Assembly (NCBI GenBank): GCA_002245135.1
Contig: NGBS01001163.1
Location: 1 to 64,000 of the forward strand
Direction: 5' to 3'
Source: Proteromonas lacertae
Lineage: Eukaryota > Sar > Bigyra > Opalinata > Proteromonadidae
Length of the DNA: 64,000 nt
The position numbers and the translations under genes were made by a program. Below are positions 52,490-64,000 of the stretch, piece by piece; the first letter of the stretch is position 1, and every line of letters begins with the position of its first letter. Under the pieces are notes generated by a model. It worked only from the letters and a program-made list of their open reading frames with translations, was not told where the DNA came from and did not search any database.

Positions 52490-54007
52490 ATGTCTGCTTC
52501 AGATGAAGTTGTTTTAGGGATAGATTTGGGTACTACATTTTCTTGTGCAGCATGGATTTCATCAACTGGCTTGAAAATTCTAGATTATGATGATAGTACT
52601 AATACTATCCCTTCATGGGTTGGATATGCTGAAAAAAATGCAATGGTGCAAATTGGAAGAGCAGCTTTGAACAAAGCGAAAGGAAACCAACAAGGTTCAT
52701 TATACGACTCCAAAAGACTGATCGGTAAAACATATGAGAATGTTGATCATCGTGATATAGAAAGATATCCATTTAAAGTAGTAGATGAAGGTGGTTATCC
52801 TAAATACAGTTTGACACACAATGCAAAAACATTTCTAGTTTCACCAACTGAAATATCATCAAAAATACTTAGTGAAATAAAACAAACAATAGCTCGAAGA
52901 GCAGGTTGCGAAGTAACCAAAGTTGTAATAACAGTTCCAGCTTATTTCAAAAACAGTCAAAGAGAAGAGACAAGAAAAGCAGGTGCAATGGCAGGTTTTG
53001 AAGTATTACAATTAATCAATGAACCAACAGCTGCAGCAATGGCTTATGTATCAACTAATAAACTTCAAAGTAACAAAAGTATTACTCGAATATTGGTTTA
53101 TGATTTTGGTGGTGGAACTTTTGATGTAAGTGTAATAGAATTGAAAGGAAAAGAAATTACCGTTTTATCAACAGGTGGAGATGATCACTTAGGAGGACAG
53201 GATGTAACGAATATATTATTGGAACATTATTGTGACAAGATAAGAAATGAAAAAGGTATAAATGTAAAAAGTAATCCAAAATGGATATTTAATTTAAGAA
53301 ATGCTTGTGAAGAAACAAAGAGAATGTTATCAACAGTGCCTGAGTATGAATTCGGTGTAACATTTGGAGAAGATGAATATACAGACACTATAACTAGAGC
53401 TGAATTTGAAAATCAAATTATGAATTTAATTAATCGAACAATTATTCATACAAAGAAAACAGTAAAAGAAGGTAAATTGAATGTGAGTGATATTGATTTT
53501 ATTGTATTAGTAGGTGGTTCAAGTAAAATTCCATTAGTAAAAGAAGAATTAAAAAAGAATTTTATCAATATTCAACTTTGCACCGATTTAAATGGTGATG
53601 AAGCTGTAGCAAGCGGAGCTGCATTTTATGCTAATAGTATTATAAATAAAGGTAAAAATGATTATGTAATTCATGATGTATTAAATCACACAATTGGTAT
53701 AAAAGGTGTAAAACATGGGAAAGAGATTATAACTCCAATTGTTCCAAAATTAAGTGCAGTAAATAGTGATCATACATTTACATTTTATAATTCAAATTAT
53801 GCAACTGATGCTGAGATTAATATATATGAAGGTGAAAGTAAAGATGTAGAAGAAGATACAATGCTTGGTAAATTCTGCGTTACTGTTCCTTCTGCTCCTG
53901 AAGCATCAATTAAAATAGAAATTAGAATTCATGTGAATGAAAATGGAACATTGGATGTAACTGCAACTTGTGATGGCAATCCAACAACTTGTGTGATTGA
54001 AGCATGA
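52490..54007 (+). CDS. Hsp70-like chaperone lacking the C-terminal lid
   Basis: This 505-residue protein from MSASDEVVLGIDLGTTFSC has a complete Hsp70 ATPase domain: phosphate loop 1 GIDLGTTFSC, GGGTFDVSVIE (phosphate 2), a linker-adjacent VLVGGSSKIPLV (adenosine) and SGAAFYAN. The usual substrate-binding beta domain is replaced by a shorter, divergent one (VLNHTIGIK...APEASIKIEIRIHVNENGTL). Hsp70s are about 640 residues; the helical lid and the EEVD tail are absent here. The frame is intact from ATG to TGA, so this is a natural short form rather than a break. It may have altered client binding or serve as a regulator. The linker DLLLLD motif is not recognisable, suggesting weak allosteric coupling. 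Confidence 0.88.
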   Translation: MSASDEVVLGIDLGTTFSCAAWISSTGLKILDYDDSTNTIPSWVGYAEKNAMVQIGRAALNKAKGNQQGSLYDSKRLIGKTYENVDHRDIERYPFKVVDEGGYPKYSLTHNAKTFLVSPTEISSKILSEIKQTIARRAGCEVTKVVITVPAYFKNSQREETRKAGAMAGFEVLQLINEPTAAAMAYVSTNKLQSNKSITRILVYDFGGGTFDVSVIELKGKEITVLSTGGDDHLGGQDVTNILLEHYCDKIRNEKGINVKSNPKWIFNLRNACEETKRMLSTVPEYEFGVTFGEDEYTDTITRAEFENQIMNLINRTIIHTKKTVKEGKLNVSDIDFIVLVGGSSKIPLVKEELKKNFINIQLCTDLNGDEAVASGAAFYANSIINKGKNDYVIHDVLNHTIGIKGVKHGKEIITPIVPKLSAVNSDHTFTFYNSNYATDAEINIYEGESKDVEEDTMLGKFCVTVPSAPEASIKIEIRIHVNENGTLDVTATCDGNPTTCVIEA

Positions 54008-54214
54008 ATAATAATAATTATTATTAAAAATTATAATTATTTTTTTTAATTACTTAAATAATATATATTTTGGTATTAGTTTCTATTCTTGTTTCTTTAT
54101 TTAAATAAAAACACATTTAAAAATAATAAGGAATACCAATAATTAAAATGAATAGTTTTCAATCTAATTCTTTTTATTTTCTTCTATTTATTGTCTTCTA
54201 GCAGCAAATGTCGA

Positions 54215-57200
54215 TTATAAACTTCCTTCACCTTTCAATGAATGTTTAGAATGAGAATCTTCATTTGTATTTGGAGAAGTATTTAACATACCATTAGATA
54301 ATACTACATTAAGTGCTTGCATTGAACTTCTTTTAGGATTTGAACCAGTTACTATAACATTAACTGAAGATCCTCTAACTGAACTTCTATTATTTTTTCC
54401 TCCTTTTAACGAATTTCTGGTAGAATTTCTAACAGATGATCTTTCTGATGAGTTCTTTGCACCTAAATGAGGAGCATTATAAAACATATCAGGTAATGAT
54501 AAAGTACATAATCCAATATTACTTATTTCAAATACATTTGGCTTTATTCTAAATTTTCCTCTTGAAGCATTCTTTCTTGCTAAACTTCTTGTTCTTTTTG
54601 ATGCTGCTGAAGTACTTGAAGATGATCCAGCTGTTGTTGTAGTGATATAAGTTGCAAAGAATAATATCTTTGATGCAAATTGTAATGCTATTACACATAT
54701 CACTCCTAATTCTACTCCTAAACTTCTTAACATCATTAAAGTATCAGGTTGTTTCTCCATCATCAAGTTTAATGGTATTTCCAATATACCTAATACAATC
54801 ATTACACCAATGATAGATGCTAATGTTTTAGATTCGTTGAATTCTGATGTAGCTTTTCTCGTTGACCAAGCTAGTTTTGCACCCCATAAGAATAATACAA
54901 TTACTGCTCCTATTTCTATAAATGTAAATATATCATTTTCACTACATTCTCGAATATAAACATCTTCTAAAAAGTTGGAATATTCTACACTGTATGTTTC
55001 GACATAAACTGCTGGATCTACCACCCACCAGATTACTAAATAAACACATTGAACTACTTCGATTATCAATATAATTCTTATTAACATCCAATTGGATATT
55101 TTCACTCTTTGTAAATCTTTATTATTGAATAATTTATGAATTCTCCAAGCTTTACAGAATAGGATACTGAATAATAAATCTATTGATAAAGCTAAAATCC
55201 AAACTCTACAAAAACAAACTCCCCAATTTGGAATTAATGTAAAAATAAATCCTGAGACACTGATTATTATTAAAGCAACTAATTCATATGATAAAAACAA
55301 TGGTGAAGCAGATTTGATAAACTTTAATCGTCTAAACATATAGATTAATATCAACAATGCAACACAAGTTACTATCAATATAACCATCAATACTAATACA
55401 AAATATCTCAAACCAGAGTTTGTTTCAAATAATATAAATTCTTTTTCCATTCTACAATCATTACTACTTAAATAGGTTAATTCTGGCTCTGGTCTTACTT
55501 CTTTACCTTGTCCTGGATATACTTTTGATAAAACACCATTCAATGTTCTCATAATGAAATAAGATCTTCTTACGTGATTATTTGCAGTTATTTCTAATTG
55601 GCCATTTGGAGTTTCATATGAAACATACTTCATACTTAATCTTAAGTATTCTTTACTTGGGAATGATGATTGCGAAACATGTTCTTCATTTGCTGCATAT
55701 TCTACTCCAGCTTTCCACAAGAATATTGTTGAATAACTTGATTCATATATTTCATTTAATTCTATTGCATTTAAATACATCGAAGTGACAGATTGTATAA
55801 AGGCTTTGGCTGAAGTTGAAGTAGAACTATCTGAATAGGATGATGCTAAATATGATCCACTCATTGTTTGAATATTTTCTTTATCTAAATCAGCTGCATC
55901 ATAGAAGAAGAATGTAATGATATATGATGATACATCAATATTATTATTTCTTAAATTGGAAATAAAGTAATTATTAGCTTTAGCAGTATATACTACAATA
56001 TAAGCTATTGTATTACCATATTTGATTTGATTTTCTGATAATAAGGATAAAAGTTGTGAATATGCATTCTCATTAGATGGTTCAAAATAAGATGCACCAA
56101 CAAAATTCATATCATGTGATTTACAATATCTTTCAAATGCATCTCCCATGATATATGTTTGATTAGTTGTAGCACCAAATACAAACACATATTTAATTTC
56201 CATCTTCTTCAAATACTCAACTACTGCTACTATCTTCTGATTGACACTTTGTCCTGTTGACATTGTATATTCTGAACATATATTACCATCATCTCTTCCA
56301 ATATAAAAGAATGTCAAATCACTTCTTGCTCCACTCAAATATCTATTCACTTCATCTCTACATACTGAAGATATACAACCAAATATTGTCACAGCTGATA
56401 TTTCTTGATCTATTGTTCTTACTGTTGAGTAGATTTTTGTTTTGGTTAAGAAATAATGATTAGCATATAATTTCTTACCATTTACACCACCGCTATCATT
56501 TATTTCATCTATTGCCATATCTTGAATTAACAGATTCTGTTGTTCTAGTTTTGTACCAGCATCAATTTCATGAATAAATGCAACATGAAATGGTTCTTCA
56601 TTATATAAATCAGTTTTTTGAATATTCCAATCACAAATATATCCAATATATTCACCTTCTAACTGATTATAGACTCTTGATTCTACATATTTAGTTGGCA
56701 TCCAATTCACATATACCTTATTATCATTTGTTATATAACCACTGTAAATATTTCTTCTAAACATGTTATTTTTGGCTAATTCAATTGTTCCACTTGGAAC
56801 ATCAATTTGAAAATCGTATAAGAAATGAACATCATTCACATCAATAGTGTTGGATGTTTGTAACATATTCTTCCAATATAATAACAAAGAATAAGCACTT
56901 TCATATTGTGTTCTTATCTTCATTTCATTACCAATATTCACATGTAATCCTTGAGCAAATGTTTTTGACATGGTTGGAATTGTAACAGATGTATATTTCT
57001 CATCACCTATTGATTCAAAATAACTACCAATCACTATATGTCCTGATAAATACTTTGATTCTAAATCATTGAAGATATTTTCATCAAATAATGTATTATA
57101 AACTGTATATTTTGGATATGTTAAACCTAATTCATACATGGCTTTATAGAAATGAATATAATATTCTTTATTCTCAAATGTAGCTATTATATAACCACCA

Positions 57201-60200
57201 TTTGGAATTGCTTGTTGAATTGTTCTTAACTGAATATTTGTCTTTTCTAAATCATATTTTATATCACCCATCAATAAGATATTTGTATAACTCATTCTGG
57301 ATTGAATCATACTATTCAAATAAGTTGTATAGTTAGATGGAGAATAAACTGTTATGGCTGAAGATGTATCTTCTAATATCCTTCTTACAGTTATTGTTGC
57401 TATTTGACTTGGATGTAATTCACTAACTATTACATTCTTTGGACATATTTCACTGTATGTATGTCCACAGAAGAAGAAGATTTTGTTAGTATCTTTCATT
57501 TCATTTACTATTATTGGATAATCATCTGGATTATATCCACCAAATATATAATTGATATCTTCATTAAGATTTGATAGAATCTTCTTATAATTACTTGAAT
57601 CTGATTGTAAATCATAAACTCTGTAAAACAATTGATAAGTATCAAATAATTCTTCATATGTATTTAGATAACTTATTCCAGCTAATAATGAATCAAATAT
57701 TGGTTTTTCTATTTCAGCATCTTTACCAGAAAATGAAATAATTATTCCAATTCGATAAGTTGGAACTGTTTGTCCTGATGATATTGTTATATCACTAAAA
57801 TCACAAATATAATAATTATCATCTTTCATATCATAAGCATTTGGAAAATGAACAACTTGAGCATCATAATCAGATATCCATTCGTTTGTATCTTTATCTT
57901 TATAAGCTAATCTGATAATTCTTCCTAAATATTGATTTTTACCAAAACCAACTAAACCTTCTGGTGAATCTAAATATAAATCATCTATCAAAGCTTTTCT
58001 TACTTTATCTGTTGAAAAATCATTTATTTTATTCACTGCTTTTGCCCATAGTTTCAATGCTATATAAAATCCAGATAATCGATCATTTATAAACACTTTT
58101 GCTTTGTCTAATCTTTGATATAAATTAGATACAAATTTCTGATTTATTTCACTTTTTGAATTTAAATCATAGAAATGAATTACTTCATAATCATTATAAT
58201 CTGATAATAAGATGGCTGAACTTGCTTCACTCACTATTAATCTCACATTTGATCTTTTCATATCATATTTCTTTAATGCATTTTGTACAGCTTCAAATTG
58301 TATTAAATCACCTCCAAATATAATGCAAATGTGTTTTTCAGTTGATGCATATCTCCTTAAAACTACATCCATCTCATCTAAACTTTTAGTTGATGTAACA
58401 ATTGCTTTTAATCTTTGTAAATAATCTCTAATATAATCAGAGAAATGAGTATCAAATGATACTGGATAAATCAATATAAATTCATCATAACCTCTATTTC
58501 TTAATACATTCAACATTGGATCATATAATGATATATGATGATTTGCTACAAAAGTATTTTTTTCACAAAATCCAATATCATATTTATATATATCAAACAA
58601 CAGAAGTCCACTATCTTCAATTGCTTTATAAGCTTGATCAATACATACTTTATAAGTGGAGAAGAATGTAACTTTTGGATTGATTCTATTAATAAATTCT
58701 ACTAGTTTATTTGCACAATTAGCAGGTATGGATTGTGTATCAAATATTTCAGCTTTTAATTGTTTACCAGCTACACCACCTTCATCATTTATCTCATCAA
58801 TTGCCATTTTGAATACATCAACTACACCAGTATTTGATTCTTCGAATTCACCAGTAATTGCAGCTTGGAATAAAATCTTTTCAGCTCCAACTTCATAATG
58901 ACTTGAATTATGTTCAGGTGACCAACTACACATCCAAGTATAGGTTGAATCAATATCCCAACTCCAAGCCATTGGAGATTGCTGATTCTCTTTCGAATAA
59001 ATTGTGGAAAATGAATCACCATTCTTATTGAATTTACCTATATAAAATGGTAATGATGGATAATGACTATCTGTGAATTTAAACTCTCCTAAAGCATCTT
59101 CAGATGATATATTTATCAATTTGTTTCTTATTATATCGGTATCTGTTGTTTTGCTTACTTCTACTGCTTTCATCCACAGTTTTGCTGCAATATATGTAGA
59201 ATCAGCAATTGCAGTTGCATTTTTTGTGTAAGTATAATGATTCATTAACTTCTTGAAATTGGCATTTGATTCAGATTGAATATCATCAAAATAATGATCT
59301 ACCAAATAGATATTATGTCTTTGTGGTTCTTCTATGAAAAGATATTGATCTTTCGTGGATATAACATCAATGAACACATACTTTTCTCTATCAATACCTA
59401 ATGTGGTTATTACTGATAAGAATCTATCCAAATTATTCCCATTATTAATTATAAATGGAATAATACCTCCTTCACCTAAATCACTTATCAACTTTGTTAT
59501 TTTGTCAGCATTCACTCCTTCTTCTTCTAATATTGTGTAATTACCTACATAAGTATACATTCCACTTCCTTGATTTTGTATTATTGTTGACAAAATATCA
59601 GATGCTTGATCATTTTCTTTAATAATAGCTAAATTTGATTGAACACCAGTTGTAAGCAAATATTCTAATAATTGTGGAACATATTGATTTGGTAATAAAC
59701 CAGTATAAAAGGTATTATAATCACATTCTTGACCAACAAACTTTGCAGGATAAATGTACAGTATTCTATTTCTAGCACTGACTCTTTGAACTACTGATTT
59801 ACAGTAGTTATTAACACAACCAATAATTATTTTTACATTATGTTTTACAACTGCATCATCAATAGATCTTTCCAATTCATCTTCAGGTATTGATGTTTCA
59901 GTATTAATAAAAACAGGCATAACTATCTTACCATTTATTGAACTTACTTCTGAATCAAATTTCTCCTGAATAGCTGCTAATGCACCAAAAAGAGCTCTCA
60001 TTCTTATTTTTCTATTTTCACCAATAAATGTAAATACTAATCCAACATTTATAGTCTCATATTCACCATATTGGTTATTCTCAATATTACATACTTCTAA
60101 AGTCTTTCCTAAACTATACAATGATATATATCCATTGTTTTTAATTGGATAGGAATATTTGTAATCTGTTGTTGATTGAATCACTCCATTTTGATCTTTC

Positions 60201-63200
60201 GATATTGTGATGATTAACATTTGACCATCGAACAAATTATTTGATTCAAATTTGATTTTACCAAGTACAGTATCTACTTCAGTTTTATATGCTAATTCTT
60301 TCAATGCATTTTTATCATTGGATTTCTTTATTTTGAATATTTCATTCATGTAATTACCTATAGCATAAGCTCTACTAATTAATGTTGTTGAATAACCAAA
60401 AAACGAATATCTTTCATTTACTCTTTTTGTAAATATATTTCTTTTATCTACAATAGATGCCATACTAAAATCAAGAGGATAACTAGCATAATGACCTAAA
60501 AACTTATTTCCCAAAATATTTAAATCAGATGCTGTTATTCCAGTATTAAGAGTAATATACTGAGGAGGAATCATATTTTTATTGTATAAATTTTCTATAA
60601 ATATTGCTGCAGCTGGTCCTTCTAATGTTGATATTATCAATGCACCATTTGGCATAACACTCTTCAATAAATCTACAAAATTTACAACATCTGTTTCAGC
60701 TAATGGTACAGTTAATTCTAATCCAAATGTAACTGAATATTGGGCTAAATCTGTCTTTATCTTCTTTGCCATATTTTGAGAAAAATTTGAATCACTTTGA
60801 ATTAGCATCATATCATCTTGTTCATGATCTAAAATCCAATATAACAATATATAATATGAATTCAGAGGTAAACCAAAATAAAATACATTTTTAAGACATT
60901 CATCACCACCGAAATCATTTTGAACTATTAATGTTTTATTATAATCATTACAAACTTCATTTATTACGATTCTCTCATCTTGAAACCATCCACCTATTAT
61001 ATAATCAAATTTATATTTTTCAGAATATTCTATAACTCTTGACTTTGCTATTTCAGCACTATCTCCATTCATAAACACAAATAATTTAACATATTGTCCA
61101 TTTATTCCACCTTCTTTATTTATCTCAGTAAAAGAAGTGTCTAAACCAGCTAATAATTGCATTGAAGTTTGGAAATATTGATCTTTGGATGGTAATAAAA
61201 CACCAAATGTATAACTATCAAGTGAATAATTTGAACCAATTTTATCCCTCCAATTACATTCATAACTAACCATCTCATTAAATTCCAAATAAAATGGTTT
61301 TGGCTCTATACTTTCACTTAAAGTAACATTATATGAAACATAACCATCTTCACTCGATATTGAGCCAATATACATACTTTGAGCTATGAAATTGTTAGAA
61401 CTGTAAGTCCATTCTCCTAATGTAGTATTGATGGTTGTTTGATATAACTGTTTTCTTACATCTTCAATATCTAAGGATTCTGCTACTCTTAAAGCACCAA
61501 TCAACAAATAAACAGTGGAATATAAATCAATATCATAATAATTTGGTTCTACCATATGACCAACTACTGTATAGAAATCTATCATATAAGTTGGATAAAT
61601 TCCTGTCTTTTCTTTCACAAATGGAGTAACAACATAATGTCCACCAGCTTCTGTAGCATTGTATATAATTTGACTATCATCAAATAAATAAACAGTATAT
61701 TCTTTAGCACATTCTACACTATTCTCATAATTGTTACATATCTTTCTATTGAATAATTTAAAGAAGGATGTTGCTTCACTATATTCAAAGAATGCCAATA
61801 TTCTACCACCATTCAACATTGTATGTGATATATTTATTATATGTTTCTTCATATCACTTTCATCATTTTTCTTTACTTTATAAAAATAGATTATTTCTCT
61901 TTCAAATGCATCTAACATTGATTTTAATAAATTCACTCTATTTTCATATTTATTTTCATCAGTCTCTCCATATAATATTGCTATTGGCTTTTGTTCAGTT
62001 AATGTTGATAAATATGTAACAAATGGATAAATCACTTGATTTGGTTGAACATAGGAATAAAACACATTATCTTCACATTCATTTCCTATTCCATAACCTG
62101 TATAAAATAACATCAATTTGGAAGTTCTTAAAACTGGAAGGATATAGCTCTTAGTCTTTTCATTACAACCACCTAATAGATATTGAACACCTCTTTCTTG
62201 TAGTCTTACTACCAAATCAGTTGCTTCTTTCTGATTGGCTGGACAATCATGTAGTTCGATTCTGATAAATCTTCCTTGAACATTTCCAAATCGATTCATC
62301 CAAGCATTTAGTTCAATTTGTGACATATAAGTAAAATGATAGTGAGTTTCTGTATTGTGGCTAATATCTAATATAAATGCAAATCCAATTATATCATCTT
62401 CAACTAATTCTCTTGATGGATTAACTGAATAATCACTTGTCAAATATTTATTATCATGTAATAAATAGAAGAATGGTTCTGGTTTAATTGGAGATCCTAT
62501 TGCTAAATAATCAACTGGAATACAATCTTGTAAAAAAGGTAAAGCGACAGTAAAACTCATATAATTATCTTTCTGAATTGGTAATTCACCTATTGGACTT
62601 GTTACTATGTTATTATATAAATATGTTCTTAATGAAAAAGCATTATCTTTGTATTCTTGATTATATGTTAAAGCATTCTTTATAAACACTAATGACATAT
62701 AAGAAACTAATTGTATTTCATTGAATAATAAAGTAGCATTTCCTTTAAATGTGTTGATTTGATCTTCAATTAAAGTGGCTTGTTCATTTGTTGCTACATC
62801 TGATAATACCGTTGTTACATAAACACCATCAACTACTGATTTATTCTCCATATTATAAAACATTGTTGCTGAATAGTCTAATATTAATGAACCCATTTCA
62901 CTATATGGATATTTCTCTCTAAATGCCATATAGAATCTGGCTGTATAATTCTGTACTGCTGTATAAAGGAAGAAATTAGATGAAGCATTATCTGTTCGAT
63001 TGTATATTGCTTCACTTACATTTAACCAATCTTCTGTTGTTGGATCTTCTATTTCTAAACAATCATAATCTCCATTTAAATTCTCAATGTATTTCTTTGA
63101 ATATTCAATCGTGTTATAACTATCTCTATTTATATATAAAAATATAATAATATAAAAATACAAGCTATTCTTGAGATATAAAAAGAACAATTTCATACCC

Positions 63201-64000
63201 TTAGAAAGTCTAATATGATATGATAATGGCATTCTTTGATTTGGAATCGTATTAATCTGTATAATATTGTGATAACTAATTTCACCACCAGATGGCAAGA
63301 TTGAGAATAATATCTTATTCTTTTCCATTAATATATTATCCAATGCCTTTCTTTCTTCAGTTGTTTGAGTACCAATCAAACAAATTATATCATTATATTT
63401 ATCTAATACACTTTTTACTTCTTCTTGCAATTCCTTTAGTGTGGAATAATGAATATAAACTGGAATAATATCACGAGAGTTTATTCCACCATCTTGATTA
63501 ATTACATCGAAGATCACATTTATATAATCCATTATTACACTATCGTTGTAGGAATATCTATCAAAAACCATCACAATTCGATATAATTCATATTTGGAAT
63601 ATTGTAATTTACCATTTTCATAATAACATTTCAATGTTAAGTTGTGTATTGGCATTAATCGATTATTGAATAATTGATCCATCACACGATCTGATTTAAT
63701 ACCATCAGTAAATTCAAATAAACCAATTTTGGCTTGAGCATAACCACTGTAATATATTTCATATTGATCATAAGCTGGATTTTGTACTGCTTGATGGAAT
63801 ATATAATTCTTATATAATGATGGTAAGAATGATGAAGATGATTCAATTGCCTAATCATTATTATATTAAACATAAACATACTTGTAATAACAATGAAATT
63901 ACATTTGTAATTAATCCAAAATCAACAAATATGGGAATTTCTCTTCCTAATAAATCTTCAAAATACTGTCGATATGGATCTAAAGTAGTTGTTTTCATTG
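54215..64000 (-). CDS. Class C GPCR with at least seven PBP1-like ligand domains (5' end outside window)
   Basis: Over 3200 residues are visible. At least seven type-I periplasmic-binding-protein-like domains follow one another; their openings include FGVLLPSKDQYFQTSMQ, VGLVFTFIGENRKIRMR, ILFQAAITGEFEESNTG, IGIIISFSGKDAEIEKP and VAFIHEIDAGTKLEQQN, often with INxxGGINGxxV. Most end in a 'G...... NN......I' segment (TYSSNNFIAQSMYIG, ITANNHVRRSYFIM) as in amide/urea-binding proteins. A seven-helix class C (GABA-B type) module follows (about 55430-54620), then a Ser/Arg-rich cytoplasmic tail. Introns: 63124-63198 (75 nt, in-frame, reads as a false extra helix if retained) and 63852-63882 (31 nt). 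The gene continues past 64000, so more domains may exist. Likely a chemosensory receptor. Confidence 0.9.

Noticed and set aside
63124-63198. Extra transmembrane helix in the receptor (FFLYLKNSLYFYIIIFLY).
   Set aside because: It is an in-frame 75-nt intron (GTATG...AGAG); its removal restores continuity of the first binding domain.
1-64000. Anaerobic gut fungus as the source, suggested by high AT and multi-PBP receptors.
   Set aside because: A four-cNBD acylated PKG, the long ERD2-like form, and GTAT introns of about 30 nt fit SAR protists better. I hold this only as an inference.

Overview
The window is nuclear DNA of an AT-rich, single-celled eukaryote that uses the standard genetic code. 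Its genes carry very small introns, almost all 25-43 nt, starting GTAT and ending TAG. Several gene types point towards the SAR supergroup (stramenopiles, alveolates, rhizarians): a cGMP-dependent protein kinase with four cyclic-nucleotide domains and an acylated N-terminus; an ERD2-like receptor of the long form I associate with SAR protists and plants; EGF modules of the 'GxDCSLRxCP' type; a Crinkler/RHS-like NTPase; and a class C receptor with many ligand domains. The placement is an inference, and I cannot name a genus.

Region 1 (1 to about 16.43 kb) is a dense, intronless, even more AT-rich block of glycan-modifying genes: four OafA-type membrane O-acyltransferases with SGNH tails, a fragment of a fifth, six glycosyltransferases (GT-A/GT2-like, PF03407-like, GT92, GT10-like, GT61, one unassigned), a TylF-type methyltransferase and an FkbM-like protein. 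Gaps are often 20-90 bp, one pair overlaps (TAATG), and about half the genes are broken. It looks like an imported or virus-derived island in decay, and ends at a truncated gene next to an unrelated, more GC-rich fragment (16.43-16.98 kb).

Region 2 (17-30.8 kb) is ordinary host sequence: an EF-hand protein, a long SPRY-SPRY-NTPase-NTPase gene with frame breaks, the PKG, the ERD2-like receptor, a coiled-coil protein flanked by two inverted His/Cys-rich mini-genes, a SEP15-like ER protein and a possible Mediator subunit 4. Several are assembled here from separate reading frames by splicing.

Region 3 (31-42 kb) is a tandem, single-strand array of a lineage-specific family: disordered N-terminus, basic 'KRK' nuclear-type signal and a Cys/His domain I do not recognise, plus shortened members and a Q-rich zinc protein.

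Region 4 (42-64 kb) holds a large secreted EGF/repeat protein, two tandem SPX genes, a LisH/WD40 gene with a tRNA-Asp gene inside an intron and two likely U12-type AT-AC introns, a lidless Hsp70, and a class C GPCR with at least seven periplasmic-binding-protein-like domains running off the right edge.

Many frame breaks lie in A or T runs, so sequencing indels must be excluded before genes are called dead.
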